A stretch of 34,808 nucleotides of DNA, from NCBI GenBank assembly GCA_016927685.1, contig JAFGMD010000018.1, positions 1 through 34,808 on the forward strand. Direction: 5' to 3'. How positions within the stretch are numbered: the stretch's first letter is position 1; every line of letters starts with the position of its first letter. Shown here in pieces: positions 17,313 to 27,041 of this stretch. The notes beneath the pieces were generated by a model, which was not told the origin of the DNA, ran no database searches, and saw nothing but the letters and a program-made list of their open reading frames with translations. The stretch comes from Candidatus Falkowiibacteriota bacterium. Its GTDB lineage: Bacteria; Patescibacteriota; Patescibacteriia; CAIXNZ01. Position numbers and translations under genes: made by a program.

Positions 17313-19304
17313 TTATAATAATAATCCTACAATAAGCAAAGCGACAATATTTAATATCTTTATCATGGGATTTATAGCAGGTCCAGCTGTATCCTTATAA
17401 GGATCGCCCACAGTGTCGCCAGTTACAGCGGCTTGATGAGCAAACGAGCCCTTACCTCCGTAATTGCCTTCTTCAATGAATTTCTTGGCATTGTCCCAAG
17501 CGCCGCCGCCGCTGGTCATGGAAATAGCCACAAAGACACCGGTAATAATTGAACCTAAAAGCAAGCCGCCTAAAGCATGAATGCCTAAAATAAAACCAAC
17601 TAAAATTGGAACCAAAACTGGAATTAGGGCTGGGATAATCATTTCTTTAATTGCAGCCTTAGTTACTATATCAACTGCCTTACCATAATCTGGTTTTTGC
17701 GTGCCTTGCATAATGCCAGGCAATTCTTTAAATTGCCTTCTCACCTCTTCAACGACCTTGCCGGCTGCGCGTCCGACTGCTTGCATAGCAAAAGCGCCAA
17801 AATAATATGGCAATAAGCCGCCAATTAATAAACCCACTAAAACTTTTGGGTCATCAATTGTAAATTTTATGCCTTCACCTATAGCATGAGTGTAATCTGC
17901 AAATAATACCAAGGCAGCTAAAACTGCGGAAGCAATGGCATAGCCTTTTGTTACAGCTTTAGTAGTATTGCCGACAGCGTCTAAAGGATCAGTGACATTT
18001 CTAACTTCTTCTGGCAGTTCTGCCATTTCCGCAATACCGCCGGCATTATCAGTAATCGGGCCGTAAGAATCAATAGTCACAATTATTCCAGCCATTGATA
18101 GCATAGCCATGGCTGCCACAGCAATGCCGTACAAACCAGCAAAATAGTAAGCGCCTAAAATGGCGGCTGACAGAACAATAATTGGAGCAGCTGTTGATTT
18201 CATAGAGACAGCCAAGCCCGCGATGATATTTGTGCCATGTCCGGTTTGTGAAGCTTTAGCAATATCTTGAACCGGCTTATATGCTTTAGAAGTATAATAT
18301 TCAGTAATCATAACCATAGCTGCTGTTACTACTAAACCGATCAAAGAGCAAAAGTAAAGATTTAAAACATCATATTTATCATTTGCACTCATTAACCATT
18401 TAGTGATTGGATAAAAAGCAATAGCCGAAACTATACCAGCTACCACTAATCCTTTATATAATGCTCCCATAATATTTTTTTTGGCGCCGAGTCTGATAAA
18501 AAAACTGCCAATAATTGAAGCGACGATAGAAACGCCACCCAAAATTAAAGGATAATAAATTGCACTGCTCAAATTAGTAAAAATCAATGAGCCCAAAAGC
18601 ATTGTGGCAATGGCAGTAACCGCATAAGTTTCAAACAAATCTGCGGCCATGCCAGCACAATCCCCCACATTATCGCCGACGTTATCAGCAATGACAGCGG
18701 GGTTTCTCGGGTCATCTTCAGGGATACCGGCTTCAACTTTACCGACTAAATCTGCGCCCACATCAGCGGCCTTGGTATAAATACCACCGCCTAAACGGGC
18801 AAAAATAGAAATTAAGGAACCGCCAAACCCTAAACCAATCAATGGTTTAACATCATTTGTAAATAAATAAAAAATTGCTAGACCTAAAAGTGCAAGACCG
18901 ACAACTAAAAACCCAGTAACAGAGCCGCCCATGACCGCAACTTTCAATGCTGACTTTAAGCCGTTTTTTGCGGCTTCGGCTGTTCTAACATTAGCTCTGA
19001 CTGAAACATTCATGCCAATATAACCGGCTAAGGCAGACAAAACTGCCCCCAATAAAAAACCCAAAGCTGTTTTAATGCCCAAACTTGGAGTGACAGCAAT
19101 TAAAATAAATAAAACGGCTGCGACAATACCAATTGTTTTATACTGGCGATTTAAATAAGCTTTTGCACCTGCCTGGATGGCTTTAGCAATTTCTTTCATT
19201 TTCTCATTGCCTTCTGGCATTTTAATAATCAATTTTACCAAAATTAAACCATAGGCAATGGCTAAAATTGCTGAAATTAGCACAAAAATTAAGCTTACAT
19301 TCAT
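17313..19304 (-). CDS. hppA: membrane-bound pyrophosphatase, predicted K+-independent
   Basis: 663 aa; [67 protein letters not shown]. Confidence 0.95.
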   Translation of the reverse strand: MNVSLIFVLISAILAIAYGLILVKLIIKMPEGNEKMKEIAKAIQAGAKAYLNRQYKTIGIVAAVLFILIAVTPSLGIKTALGFLLGAVLSALAGYIGMNVSVRANVRTAEAAKNGLKSALKVAVMGGSVTGFLVVGLALLGLAIFYLFTNDVKPLIGLGFGGSLISIFARLGGGIYTKAADVGADLVGKVEAGIPEDDPRNPAVIADNVGDNVGDCAGMAADLFETYAVTAIATMLLGSLIFTNLSSAIYYPLILGGVSIVASIIGSFFIRLGAKKNIMGALYKGLVVAGIVSAIAFYPITKWLMSANDKYDVLNLYFCSLIGLVVTAAMVMITEYYTSKAYKPVQDIAKASQTGHGTNIIAGLAVSMKSTAAPIIVLSAAILGAYYFAGLYGIAVAAMAMLSMAGIIVTIDSYGPITDNAGGIAEMAELPEEVRNVTDPLDAVGNTTKAVTKGYAIASAVLAALVLFADYTHAIGEGIKFTIDDPKVLVGLLIGGLLPYYFGAFAMQAVGRAAGKVVEEVRRQFKELPGIMQGTQKPDYGKAVDIVTKAAIKEMIIPALIPVLVPILVGFILGIHALGGLLLGSIITGVFVAISMTSGGGAWDNAKKFIEEGNYGGKGSFAHQAAVTGDTVGDPYKDTAGPAINPMIKILNIVALLIVGLLL

Positions 19305-19440
19305 AATTTTTGATTAATAATTATTGTAAAAAAATTAAAGCTCCATGATTTTTATAGCTATAATTAGCCACAAAACCAAGCAGAGCTATAGATAATTATA
19401 TTTTAGCTTCAATAAAGCGGCCTGTCAATAAAAACTATGA

Positions 19441-19469
19441 TTGACCAATGAATTTTCCTTTGCTATACT
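19441..19469 (+). promoter_or_regulatory. sigma70-type promoter TTGACC-17-TATACT
   Basis: -35 19441-19446, -10 19464-19469 upstream of the M23 peptidase gene. Confidence 0.55.
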
Positions 19470-19497
19470 GAGATATGTAAACTTCATTTTGCTCTTA

Positions 19498-19538
19498 GGA
19501 TATTTTCGGGTTTATTCTCGTTTAATAAGAAAATATCC
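19498..19538 (+). promoter_or_regulatory. leader hairpin / operator-like inverted repeat
   Basis: perfect 10-bp arms GGATATTTTC...GAAAATATCC ahead of a second -10-like TATAAT (19542). Confidence 0.5.
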
Positions 19539-19600
19539 GGTTATAATGAAGGGAGGTAAAAGCTATCACTAAACCATTAAAACAAATTTCTGTACGCATC

Positions 19601-20905
19601 ATGCTTTCTCTCATAAAAGGCTTTAACGTTATCATAAAGTCCTTTTTTAATTTATTGCAAATTTTTAGAAAACCCCTAATCTGGTTTGGCTCTTTTGTTT
19701 ATAGATATTTTATTATTGGCATTTATCGTATATATTTCTATTTAAGAAAAATTCTCAAAATTATTTTTCCTTCAGAAAAATTTAAGCCAGTATATATTTT
19801 AATAAACAAGTACAGCTCGCATATTTTTATAATATTTCTAGCTATAATAATCAGTTTCACTAATTTATTTGTAAGCCAAACTGGCGCAGAAAGTTTTGGA
19901 GAAAAAAGTATTTTATATACCTTAGCTACTGGAAGTAATACTTATGAGGATAAGTATATTGAAGAAAGCATTGATCCAGCCCTGCCCAAAATAAAAACTA
20001 GCTATCTAGAAAGCCAAGGCGCAGCTGTCTCGGGTTTGCAGGCCATAACTGCTGAAACCACTGAAGAATCCAAGGGGCAATTGCCAGTTACTGGCACCGG
20101 GGCCATTGTTAAGCCCGAAATTTCTTCAATTGAAGTCGCTCAAAAATATCGCGACGAGCCAATTGAATACATTGTTCAAGGTGGTGATACTATTGGTTCT
20201 ATAGCTGAAGAATATGAAATTTCAGAAGAAACAATTATGTGGCAAAATAATTTAAGCAAATACAGTATTATTAGGCCGGGACAAAAATTATTAATATTGC
20301 CAATCAGCGGGGTAACACACACGGTTGCAAAGGGAGATACTTTATCAAAAATTGCTACGCGCTATAAGGCTGATGAACAAAAAATTATTGATTACAATAA
20401 ATTAGTTGATGCTAGCGATATTTCAGTTGGGCAACTTTTAATCATCCCCGAGGGCACTCCTTATAGACCCCCCTTGGCGCCAACTCAACTTGCGCCTATA
20501 AAACAAATTTTTGAAGAACCAATAGTCGATCCTGGACGCGAAAGCGGCAAAATGCTCTGGCCAAATGGCTGCCGACGCATTACGCAATATTTTTCATGGC
20601 GGCATATTGGCTTAGATATTGCATGTCCAAGAGGCACGCCTATTAGAGCGGCTGATGATGGCGTTGTTACAAAAATGGCATTGCAAAACACTGGCTATGG
20701 CCACCATGCAATTATTGACCATGGCAATGGCAAATCAACATTATATGGCCACATGGATGATGTCTATGTCAGAGAAGGGCAGAAAGTGCAACGGGGAGAA
20801 ATTATTGGTCTAGAAGGTTCAACTGGAAAATCAACTGGCCCTCACCTGCACTTTGAAGTACGTTTCTGGGGAGTCAGATACAACCCGTTAAATTACATAA
20901 AATAA
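19601..20905 (+). CDS. membrane-anchored LysM (x2) + M23 peptidase
   Basis: YIVQGGDTIGSIAEEYEIS and HTVAKGDTLSKIATRYKAD LysM repeats; HIGLDIACPRGTPIRAADDGVV..GPHLHFEVRFWG M23 motifs. Confidence 0.93.
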   Translation: MLSLIKGFNVIIKSFFNLLQIFRKPLIWFGSFVYRYFIIGIYRIYFYLRKILKIIFPSEKFKPVYILINKYSSHIFIIFLAIIISFTNLFVSQTGAESFGEKSILYTLATGSNTYEDKYIEESIDPALPKIKTSYLESQGAAVSGLQAITAETTEESKGQLPVTGTGAIVKPEISSIEVAQKYRDEPIEYIVQGGDTIGSIAEEYEISEETIMWQNNLSKYSIIRPGQKLLILPISGVTHTVAKGDTLSKIATRYKADEQKIIDYNKLVDASDISVGQLLIIPEGTPYRPPLAPTQLAPIKQIFEEPIVDPGRESGKMLWPNGCRRITQYFSWRHIGLDIACPRGTPIRAADDGVVTKMALQNTGYGHHAIIDHGNGKSTLYGHMDDVYVREGQKVQRGEIIGLEGSTGKSTGPHLHFEVRFWGVRYNPLNYIK

Positions 20906-20909
20906 ATAT

Positions 20910-20942
20910 AATAAAAGAGGCAGCTTAATGCCTCTTTTTTAT
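20910..20942 (+). terminator. Rho-independent terminator
   Basis: AAAAGAGGCA-gctta-TGCCTCTTTTTT. Confidence 0.75.
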
Positions 20943-21013
20943 TTTGAGACAATGATTTCTAGATATTTAAAAAACGCCAAAATCTAATATCTAAATCCCC
21001 CGACCCCAAACCC

Positions 21014-22531
21014 TTAACGATTAAACCTATATTGCAATGCCTCAGCTATATTTTGAATTTTTATTTCTGGACTATTATCCAAATCAGCAATCGTTCTGGC
21101 TATTTTCAGGATACGATGATAAGCGCGTGCTGATAAATGAAATTGATTAACTGCGTTTTTCAATAATTCTATGCAAGCATTATCAATTTTACAAAATTCT
21201 TTTATTTGTTGCGGCTTCATTTCGCTATTATACATAATATTCAAATCTTTAAATCTGCTTTTTTGTATTTTTCTGGCCTCCTCGATTCTTTTTCTAATCT
21301 CCAAAGAACTTTCAGCCACTTTTTCCGTACTTAATTTTTCAAAACTTAATCTTGGCACTTCCACATGTAAATCAATCCTATCTAAAATCGGACCTGAAAC
21401 CTTTTTCTGATATTTAATAATTTGATAGGGCGTGCAGGTACAGTGCCTTTCTGGATCGGAAGCATAACCGCAAGGACAGGGGTTTTGAGCAGCAATTAAA
21501 ATAAAGCGGGCTGGATAGCTTAAAGTGCCAGCTGCACGAGAAATAACCACTACGCCATCTTCTAGAGGCTGTCTCAAATTTTCCAAAACTAGACGTGAAA
21601 ATTCCGGAAATTCATCCAAGAATAATATGCCACGATGCGCTAAGCTAATTTCTCCGGGCCGAGGCATCCTGCCGCCGCCGACTAAAGAAACGCCAGATGA
21701 AGAATGATGTGGCGAACGAAAAGGCCTTTTTTTGATTAAGGGCTGACCCAAGGGTAAAAGACCGGCCACGCTATAAATTTTAGTGACTTCTAAAATTTCT
21801 TCTAATGTCATTTGTGGCATTATTGAAGCCGCTGCTTTAGCTAATAATGTTTTGCCAGAACCAGGCGGTCCGCTCATCAAAACATTATGCCCGCCAGCAA
21901 TGGCAATTTCCAAAGCCCTTTTCACATGTTCTTGTCCGGCAATATGCGCCATATCAACTTCAAAGTCATCCTCGGGGAAAAAATTTATTTCTTGCTTGTT
22001 TATATAAGGGCTAATTAATTCTTTGCCTGTTAAATGCCTAAACACTTCATTTAAATTTCGTACGGGTAAAATATTTATCCCCTCTAATAAACTTGCCTCT
22101 TGAGCATTAATCCAGGGCAAAAAAATATTTTTAAAACCGTTTTCCTTGGCAAAAATTACGGCTGGCAAAATACCATTGGTATGGCGCAAATTTCCCTCCA
22201 AAGAAAGTTCGCCTATAAAAATACTGTCACGCAAATCAATGTTCAGCCCAAAGGTATTAAATAAAATGCCAATAGCCATGGCTAAATCAAAAGCCACTCC
22301 CTCTTTTTTTAAATCTGCGGGCGCTAAATTAACAATTATCTTTTTCAGATACGGATAATCAAAGCCGCAATTTTTAATAGCCAATCTGGTTCTTTCTTTG
22401 GCTTCTTGAACAGCGGTATCGCCTAGGCCGACAATAAAAAAATCCGGCTTGCCATTGGAAACGTCAACCTCTACTTCAACAAGTTTGGGATTTAAGCCGA
22501 TGACGGCGCAGGAATTTAATTTTGTCAGCAT
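21014..22531 (-). CDS. YifB/ComM-family Mg-chelatase-like AAA+ ATPase
   Basis: ChlI-like N-terminus, GPPGSGKTLLAKAAASIMP, FLDEFPEF, ARAYHRILKIARTIADLD. Confidence 0.94.
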   Translation of the reverse strand: MLTKLNSCAVIGLNPKLVEVEVDVSNGKPDFFIVGLGDTAVQEAKERTRLAIKNCGFDYPYLKKIIVNLAPADLKKEGVAFDLAMAIGILFNTFGLNIDLRDSIFIGELSLEGNLRHTNGILPAVIFAKENGFKNIFLPWINAQEASLLEGINILPVRNLNEVFRHLTGKELISPYINKQEINFFPEDDFEVDMAHIAGQEHVKRALEIAIAGGHNVLMSGPPGSGKTLLAKAAASIMPQMTLEEILEVTKIYSVAGLLPLGQPLIKKRPFRSPHHSSSGVSLVGGGRMPRPGEISLAHRGILFLDEFPEFSRLVLENLRQPLEDGVVVISRAAGTLSYPARFILIAAQNPCPCGYASDPERHCTCTPYQIIKYQKKVSGPILDRIDLHVEVPRLSFEKLSTEKVAESSLEIRKRIEEARKIQKSRFKDLNIMYNSEMKPQQIKEFCKIDNACIELLKNAVNQFHLSARAYHRILKIARTIADLDNSPEIKIQNIAEALQYRFNR

Positions 22532-22567
22532 ACTTAAAGTTTACTCGCTTAAGAGAAATTGTGTCAA

Positions 22568-22600
22568 AATAAAAAGCGAGGTAATGAGAATTACCTCGCC
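22568..22600 (-). terminator. Rho-independent terminator
   Basis: minus strand GGCGAGGTAATTctcATTACCTCGCTTTTTATT. Confidence 0.7.
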
Positions 22601-22661
22601 TAAAATTGCGGACACCTGTCTCGTAATCATTTAAGACAACATTTTCGTCGTCCGCCTGGAT

Positions 22662-23141
22662 TTAAGGCAATAAATTTATCCGAGGGTATCTTTTAACCAG
22701 CAGTATATTTATAAAATATATTATAACTCCTATAACAATCATGGAATCGGCTAGATTAAAAACTGGCCAAATAAAAATATTGATATAATCAATAACATAG
22801 CCGAAAATTAAACGATCTAATAAATTATTTAAAGCGCCTAAAATAATTAATGAAAGCCCAAGTAATCCCAATAAATTCGCCTTCCATAAATCAAGCCACC
22901 AAATAAAACCCAATGCTATTAATATTAGAAAAGTTATGACAATGATTATTATTTGAGGTAACGGCAGGCCAAAAGCAATATTAATATTAGTAAAAAAACC
23001 TATCTGTAATAAACCTTTAAAAAAATAAAATCCCGATTTTGGGATTTTATTTAATATCAAATAATATTTTATAAATAATTCTATGACAAATAATATTACA
23101 GGAATTATCAGAGCCAATATAATTTGTTTGTATTTTGGCAT
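22662..23141 (-). CDS. lspA: lipoprotein signal peptidase (SPase II)
   Basis: four TM segments, [19 protein letters not shown] and [14 protein letters not shown] motifs. Confidence 0.88.
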   Translation of the reverse strand: MPKYKQIILALIIPVILFVIELFIKYYLILNKIPKSGFYFFKGLLQIGFFTNINIAFGLPLPQIIIIVITFLILIALGFIWWLDLWKANLLGLLGLSLIILGALNNLLDRLIFGYVIDYINIFIWPVFNLADSMIVIGVIIYFINILLVKRYPRINLLP

Positions 23142-23509
23142 TACTGACTGCTTAATTTTTCTTTACATTCCACGCATGAGCTAGAGGCCGGTCTGGCTAA
23201 AAGGCGTTCTTCGGGTATTTCTTTTCCACAATAATTGCATTTGCCATATTCGCCTTTTTTTATTTTATCTAATGCTTTATTAATATCTCTTAAGGTTGCC
23301 TCTAAAGAATATTCAATAGACAAGTTATCTGTATATTCGGCAATTTCTTTGGCATTTTCATCTTCTTTATCGCCAAAATCTGGAAATTTAGAGCGAAAAT
23401 TATCTTTTACATATTCATCTTTTTTTGCAAAAGAAGCAAGCTCGGCCTCAATCTGAACTTTTCTTTCTAATAAATCTTTTTGAATTTTTTCTAATATTTC
23501 TTTTTTCAT
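23141..23509 (-). CDS. DksA/TraR-type C4 zinc finger protein
   Basis: [29 protein letters not shown]. Confidence 0.9.
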   Translation of the reverse strand: MKKEILEKIQKDLLERKVQIEAELASFAKKDEYVKDNFRSKFPDFGDKEDENAKEIAEYTDNLSIEYSLEATLRDINKALDKIKKGEYGKCNYCGKEIPEERLLARPASSSCVECKEKLSSQ

Positions 23510-23602
23510 AAATCTATAAGCTAATCCTAATATATTTAAGTTTATAATAGGTAATAGCTATTATAAACTATATTAAAAATAAATCAAGTATTTTAAGACA
23601 AT

Positions 23603-23913
23603 TAAAAAAGGCCAACGTGAAGCCCAATTATATTTTTTTTGTGGCCAGTTGGCCTTAATCGCGACTTAATCGCATTGGTATCCGCCCTTACGGCGACCTG
23701 CCAATATTATGAAAAAGTCTGTTTATAGCTCTCCAGGAGCGATGTAAAGCTATACTTCTCACCGTTTTATGGTTAGTTGCCTAACCTGATTTTTTGTTTT
23801 TGTTTTATGGAGTACTCCATGGTTACCCCTTAAAAACAGTGGGAAGCGAGGAAATATAGCCAATTATACGTAATTTAGCTGCATTTCTTCATTTAATTCT
23901 ATTTTTATTGTGC
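23603..23913 (-). ncRNA. candidate orphan structured RNA (promoter to terminator)
   Basis: minus-strand TTGACG-17-TATAAT promoter; internal stems TATAGCT/AGCTATA, GGTTAG/CTAACC, ATGGAG/CTCCAT; terminator AAGGCCAAC..GTTGGCCTTTTTT; no long ORF. Confidence 0.6.
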
Positions 23914-23919
23914 ATATTC

Positions 23920-23948
23920 ATTATAACATCAAACGCCTATTTCGTCAA
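23920..23948 (-). promoter_or_regulatory. sigma70-type promoter TTGACG-17-TATAAT
   Basis: minus strand -35 at 23943-23948, -10 at 23920-23925. Confidence 0.65.
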
Positions 23949-24101
23949 TCATAAATATGGGTATAAGTCATTTTTTTGTTTATTATTAGCAAAAAAATAA
24001 CGTTCTATTTAAAGCATTATTTTAATAATTACTGAGCGGAGTGATGCTTAATCTTTTTAATTATTAAATATTATCCCCATCTTTTCCACAAAATCATAAA
24101 T

Positions 24102-25586
24102 TTATTCTAATTTTAGCCAAATTTCACCACTCTCCTCATTATAATTAATTAAATTAATATTATCTAATATTGGCAAAATATTGGAATAACTGCTTGGATT
24201 AAATATTAAATTAGTACTACAACTAGCAAAATTTTCATTTTTTAAGCTAAACAGATTATCATTATTAGCCAAATTATTTAATAATATCAATGAATTGGCT
24301 AAAATTAGCACATTATTAGAATAATAATAACCAAATTCCCTGCCATTTTTATTGAATATTTTAAGATTTTTATCATTTATTGTTATTTCTTTAAATACCA
24401 AGCTTTTATCCCGCACAATCTGGGTGATATAAGTACCATCTGGCAGCTGTTTTTCCTTTTGCTTTGGCTCATTAATTAAATAATAAGAACCTATAACATC
24501 TTCCAGCTTTGCTAATTTTTGCGCATTTTCAATAGAATTATCAAATTCTATAGCGATAATATATTTTCCGTCAGGATAAACAATAAGCTGGCTCTTACCC
24601 GTAAAAAGCGTCAAAACATCATTTTGCCAATCTAAATTCAATAAGCCCTGTGAATATTCTCTATTTTTTAGAACCTGTTGGTAATAAGCAGGGTCAAGCT
24701 GGCTTAAAATATTAATAATTTGTATTAATTGATCAGAAATATTATTGGCGCTTAAACTGACAATAAAACCCGCGGGAACTTGTGACAATAATAAATCTGA
24801 TAGGTCTAATAATTCATTATTGCCAAAAATTATTTTATTATCCTTAAATTCTGCGCTTAAATATAATTCATCAATATTTGCATTACTAAGTGAGAAAAAT
24901 AAAGTTTTTAATTTTAAATCATCCAAGTCAGCAAAATGTTCGCCTAGAGCTTCTATATCAATAAAAATTTTGCCGGGCTTACTAATTTTTAATTGATTTA
25001 AATTTATTGTTACACCAATTCTAGAAGCTAATGATGGCCATTCTTGATTTCTTACTGCCACAACTTTTTCAATAATATTTTGAGAGTTACTAATAGCCAT
25101 GATATCAGTATTAAAATAATCATTTTTTAAATAATGCCAATAAAATCCTTTATCTTTAATATTATTTTCATCTGGTCTCGCCCTCAAGTCCAAAAGAACT
25201 AAGTAATCGTATTCATAAAAATTATTTTCCTTAGGAATTAGAGCTAAGGCAACATTATAGCCAATATAAGGATTTAATATGGCAGAGTCTATCTGGGGTA
25301 AATTATATTCTTTACTAATTGCGCCGCCTAAACGCTGAACTAGCAAATTTTCCTTAATCTCTCCATTTATTCTTAGAGTTGAATAAAGCATTGCTTCTTT
25401 AGGCACATATTTTATTAAACTGTCCTTTTTAAAATAAAAATTATAATATAAAAAACCGCCTATAATTAATAAAATTAAAACTATACCAAAGCCAAAAGAC
25501 AGCTGTCTAAGCAGCGTCTGATGCAATTTGATTTTCCCAACGATTAAAAGCCAAAATGCTTTTATTCTGAAAAATAATGGATTCAT
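24102..25586 (-). CDS. membrane-anchored protein, DUF3352-like
   Basis: 494 aa with one N-terminal TM, extracytoplasmic domain (YVPKEAMLYSTLRINGE...). Confidence 0.6.
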   Translation of the reverse strand: MNPLFFRIKAFWLLIVGKIKLHQTLLRQLSFGFGIVLILLIIGGFLYYNFYFKKDSLIKYVPKEAMLYSTLRINGEIKENLLVQRLGGAISKEYNLPQIDSAILNPYIGYNVALALIPKENNFYEYDYLVLLDLRARPDENNIKDKGFYWHYLKNDYFNTDIMAISNSQNIIEKVVAVRNQEWPSLASRIGVTINLNQLKISKPGKIFIDIEALGEHFADLDDLKLKTLFFSLSNANIDELYLSAEFKDNKIIFGNNELLDLSDLLLSQVPAGFIVSLSANNISDQLIQIINILSQLDPAYYQQVLKNREYSQGLLNLDWQNDVLTLFTGKSQLIVYPDGKYIIAIEFDNSIENAQKLAKLEDVIGSYYLINEPKQKEKQLPDGTYITQIVRDKSLVFKEITINDKNLKIFNKNGREFGYYYSNNVLILANSLILLNNLANNDNLFSLKNENFASCSTNLIFNPSSYSNILPILDNINLINYNEESGEIWLKLE

Positions 25587-25592
25587 ATTAAT

Positions 25593-25616
25593 ATTCTATC
25601 ATATATCTGCTATAAT
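25593..25616. promoter_or_regulatory. divergent -10 elements giving two leaderless transcripts
   Basis: plus: TGCTATAAT ending 6 nt before ATG 25623; minus: TGATAGAAT ending 6 nt before ATG 25586. Confidence 0.6.
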
Positions 25617-25622
25617 ATATCT

Positions 25623-26375
25623 ATGAGTAATTATCAAGAGTTAAAAAAATTAGGACTATCGGATAAGGAAGCCAAGATTTATTATACTTCTTTAAGCCGT
25701 GGTCCGGAAACAGCGCCAAATCTGGCAAAATTAGCAGAAGTAGTTAGGCCGACTACTTATGTTGTTATAGAAGGATTGATTAAAAAGGGATTAATGAGTT
25801 CGACTGAAAGAGGTAAAAAAACATATTATGTCGCTGAATCTCCTGAATATCTTTTAAGCTTGCTTCGTATCCAAAAAAACGATATTGAGCAAAAAGAGAA
25901 AGATCTGGAAAAAATTATTCCTGAATTAAAAACTATAGCCAATATAAGCGGAGAAAAACCAAATGTCAGGGTATTTGAGGGTAAAGAAGGCCTTAAAGCG
26001 ATTAGAGAACAGCTATTAAAAATCAAATCTAAAATGATATATAGTTTTGCGCCTCTAGATAAGCTCTATAGCCTTTTTACCGAAGCAGAACATTCTGAAG
26101 CTATGACTAAGCGCAGAGTTGGTAAAAAAATAAAAAGTAAAATATTATATACTACAAAAAAGGGTCCTTATTTAAAGCCGTATGATGAAATGAATTTGCG
26201 TGAAGCAAAATATATACCAGAGAAACAATTTCCTTTTAATTCTGGCATAGATATATATGATAATATAGTTTCTATATATACTTTTAAGGGTAAAATAATG
26301 GGTGTGATTATAGAGAACGATGATATTGCTCAAACAATGAAATCGATTTTTGAATTAATTTGGGAATCACGCTAG
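25623..26375 (+). CDS. TrmB-family transcriptional regulator
   Basis: N-terminal wHTH (LKKLGLSDKEAKIYYTSLSRGPETAPNLAKLAEVVRPTTYVVIEGLIKKGLMSS) plus C-terminal sensor region. Confidence 0.85.
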   Translation: MSNYQELKKLGLSDKEAKIYYTSLSRGPETAPNLAKLAEVVRPTTYVVIEGLIKKGLMSSTERGKKTYYVAESPEYLLSLLRIQKNDIEQKEKDLEKIIPELKTIANISGEKPNVRVFEGKEGLKAIREQLLKIKSKMIYSFAPLDKLYSLFTEAEHSEAMTKRRVGKKIKSKILYTTKKGPYLKPYDEMNLREAKYIPEKQFPFNSGIDIYDNIVSIYTFKGKIMGVIIENDDIAQTMKSIFELIWESR

Positions 26376-26416
26376 CGGTACAAATATATTTTATAAACAA
26401 ATTATGTCAATGACTA

Positions 26417-26445
26417 TTGACATTTTTTTTATTTTGTGATAGAAT
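26417..26445 (+). promoter_or_regulatory. sigma70-type promoter TTGACA-17-TAGAAT
   Basis: -35 26417-26422, -10 26440-26445. Confidence 0.65.
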
Positions 26446-26451
26446 ACACAA

Positions 26452-26892
26452 TTAAACGCAAAGGAGGTGCCGATGGGCGGGGTATGAAAAACCAGCGCAC
26501 ATAGGGCGGTGCGGGAAAATATCTATTCTCGCACCGCCTCATCAATGTGCTCCCATTAGCATCCCTAATATAAAAAAAGGGGGGTGTTAGCAGTGAACGG
26601 AGTATAATTTAACTGAGAAGCCAGATAGGAGAGGCTGGAAAATTCAGCGCGGATCAAAACAGAAGTCATAAGCAAAGGAGGATAAAGTATAAAAAATCTC
26701 CTTATACTTAATCCTATCAATTGAATGCAGACACCTGAATATGAAGTTGCTTGAAAAAGATGTTCAATTGGAGTAATCATTGCCGCAAACTTGCGGCAAA
26801 ACTGACTGATATTGTAAACCTAATGCAAGAATTAATAGGATAACAATTACAAACAAGGCCCTCGGAATTAAATAATTCCGGGGGCTTTTTCT
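26452..26892 (+). ncRNA. candidate large structured RNA (~440 nt)
   Basis: own promoter; stems GCcGATGGG/CCCATTaGC, GCACAT/ATGTGC, GGCGGTGCGGGAA/TTCTCGCACCGCC, AAGTATAA/TTATACTT, ATCCTAT/ATAGGAT, TCAATTGAA/TTCAATTG, TTGCCGCAA/TTGCGGCAA; terminator at the end. Confidence 0.65.
26855..26892 (+). terminator. Rho-independent terminator
   Basis: GGCCCTCGGAATT-aaat-AATTCCGGGGGCTTTTTCT. Confidence 0.8.
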
Positions 26893-27006
26893 ATTTTTAA
26901 AATTTTCTTTATTGTTTAATGTTTTACTTTGACAAATTTTGTGTTATAATAATTAGCTAATTTTAGCAAAATAAATTATTAAATTGATTATATTTGTTAA
27001 TGACTC

Positions 27007-27035
27007 TTGACAAAATTTTTTTGATATGCTAAGAT
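27007..27035 (+). promoter_or_regulatory. sigma70-type promoter TTGACA-17-TAAGAT with extended -10 (TGC)
   Basis: -35 27007-27012, -10 27030-27035. Confidence 0.65.
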
Positions 27036-27041
27036 ACTAAA

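Noticed and set aside
26565-26780. 71-aa minus-strand ORF within the large ncRNA candidate
   Set aside because: No SD, no family resemblance; the sequence is better explained by plus-strand RNA structure with its own promoter and terminator.
26452-26892. Considered as RNase P RNA or tmRNA
   Set aside because: I did not find the RNase P core (GAAAGTC / ACAGAA) in the expected places, nor a tmRNA-type tRNA-like domain with a T-loop and CCA end.
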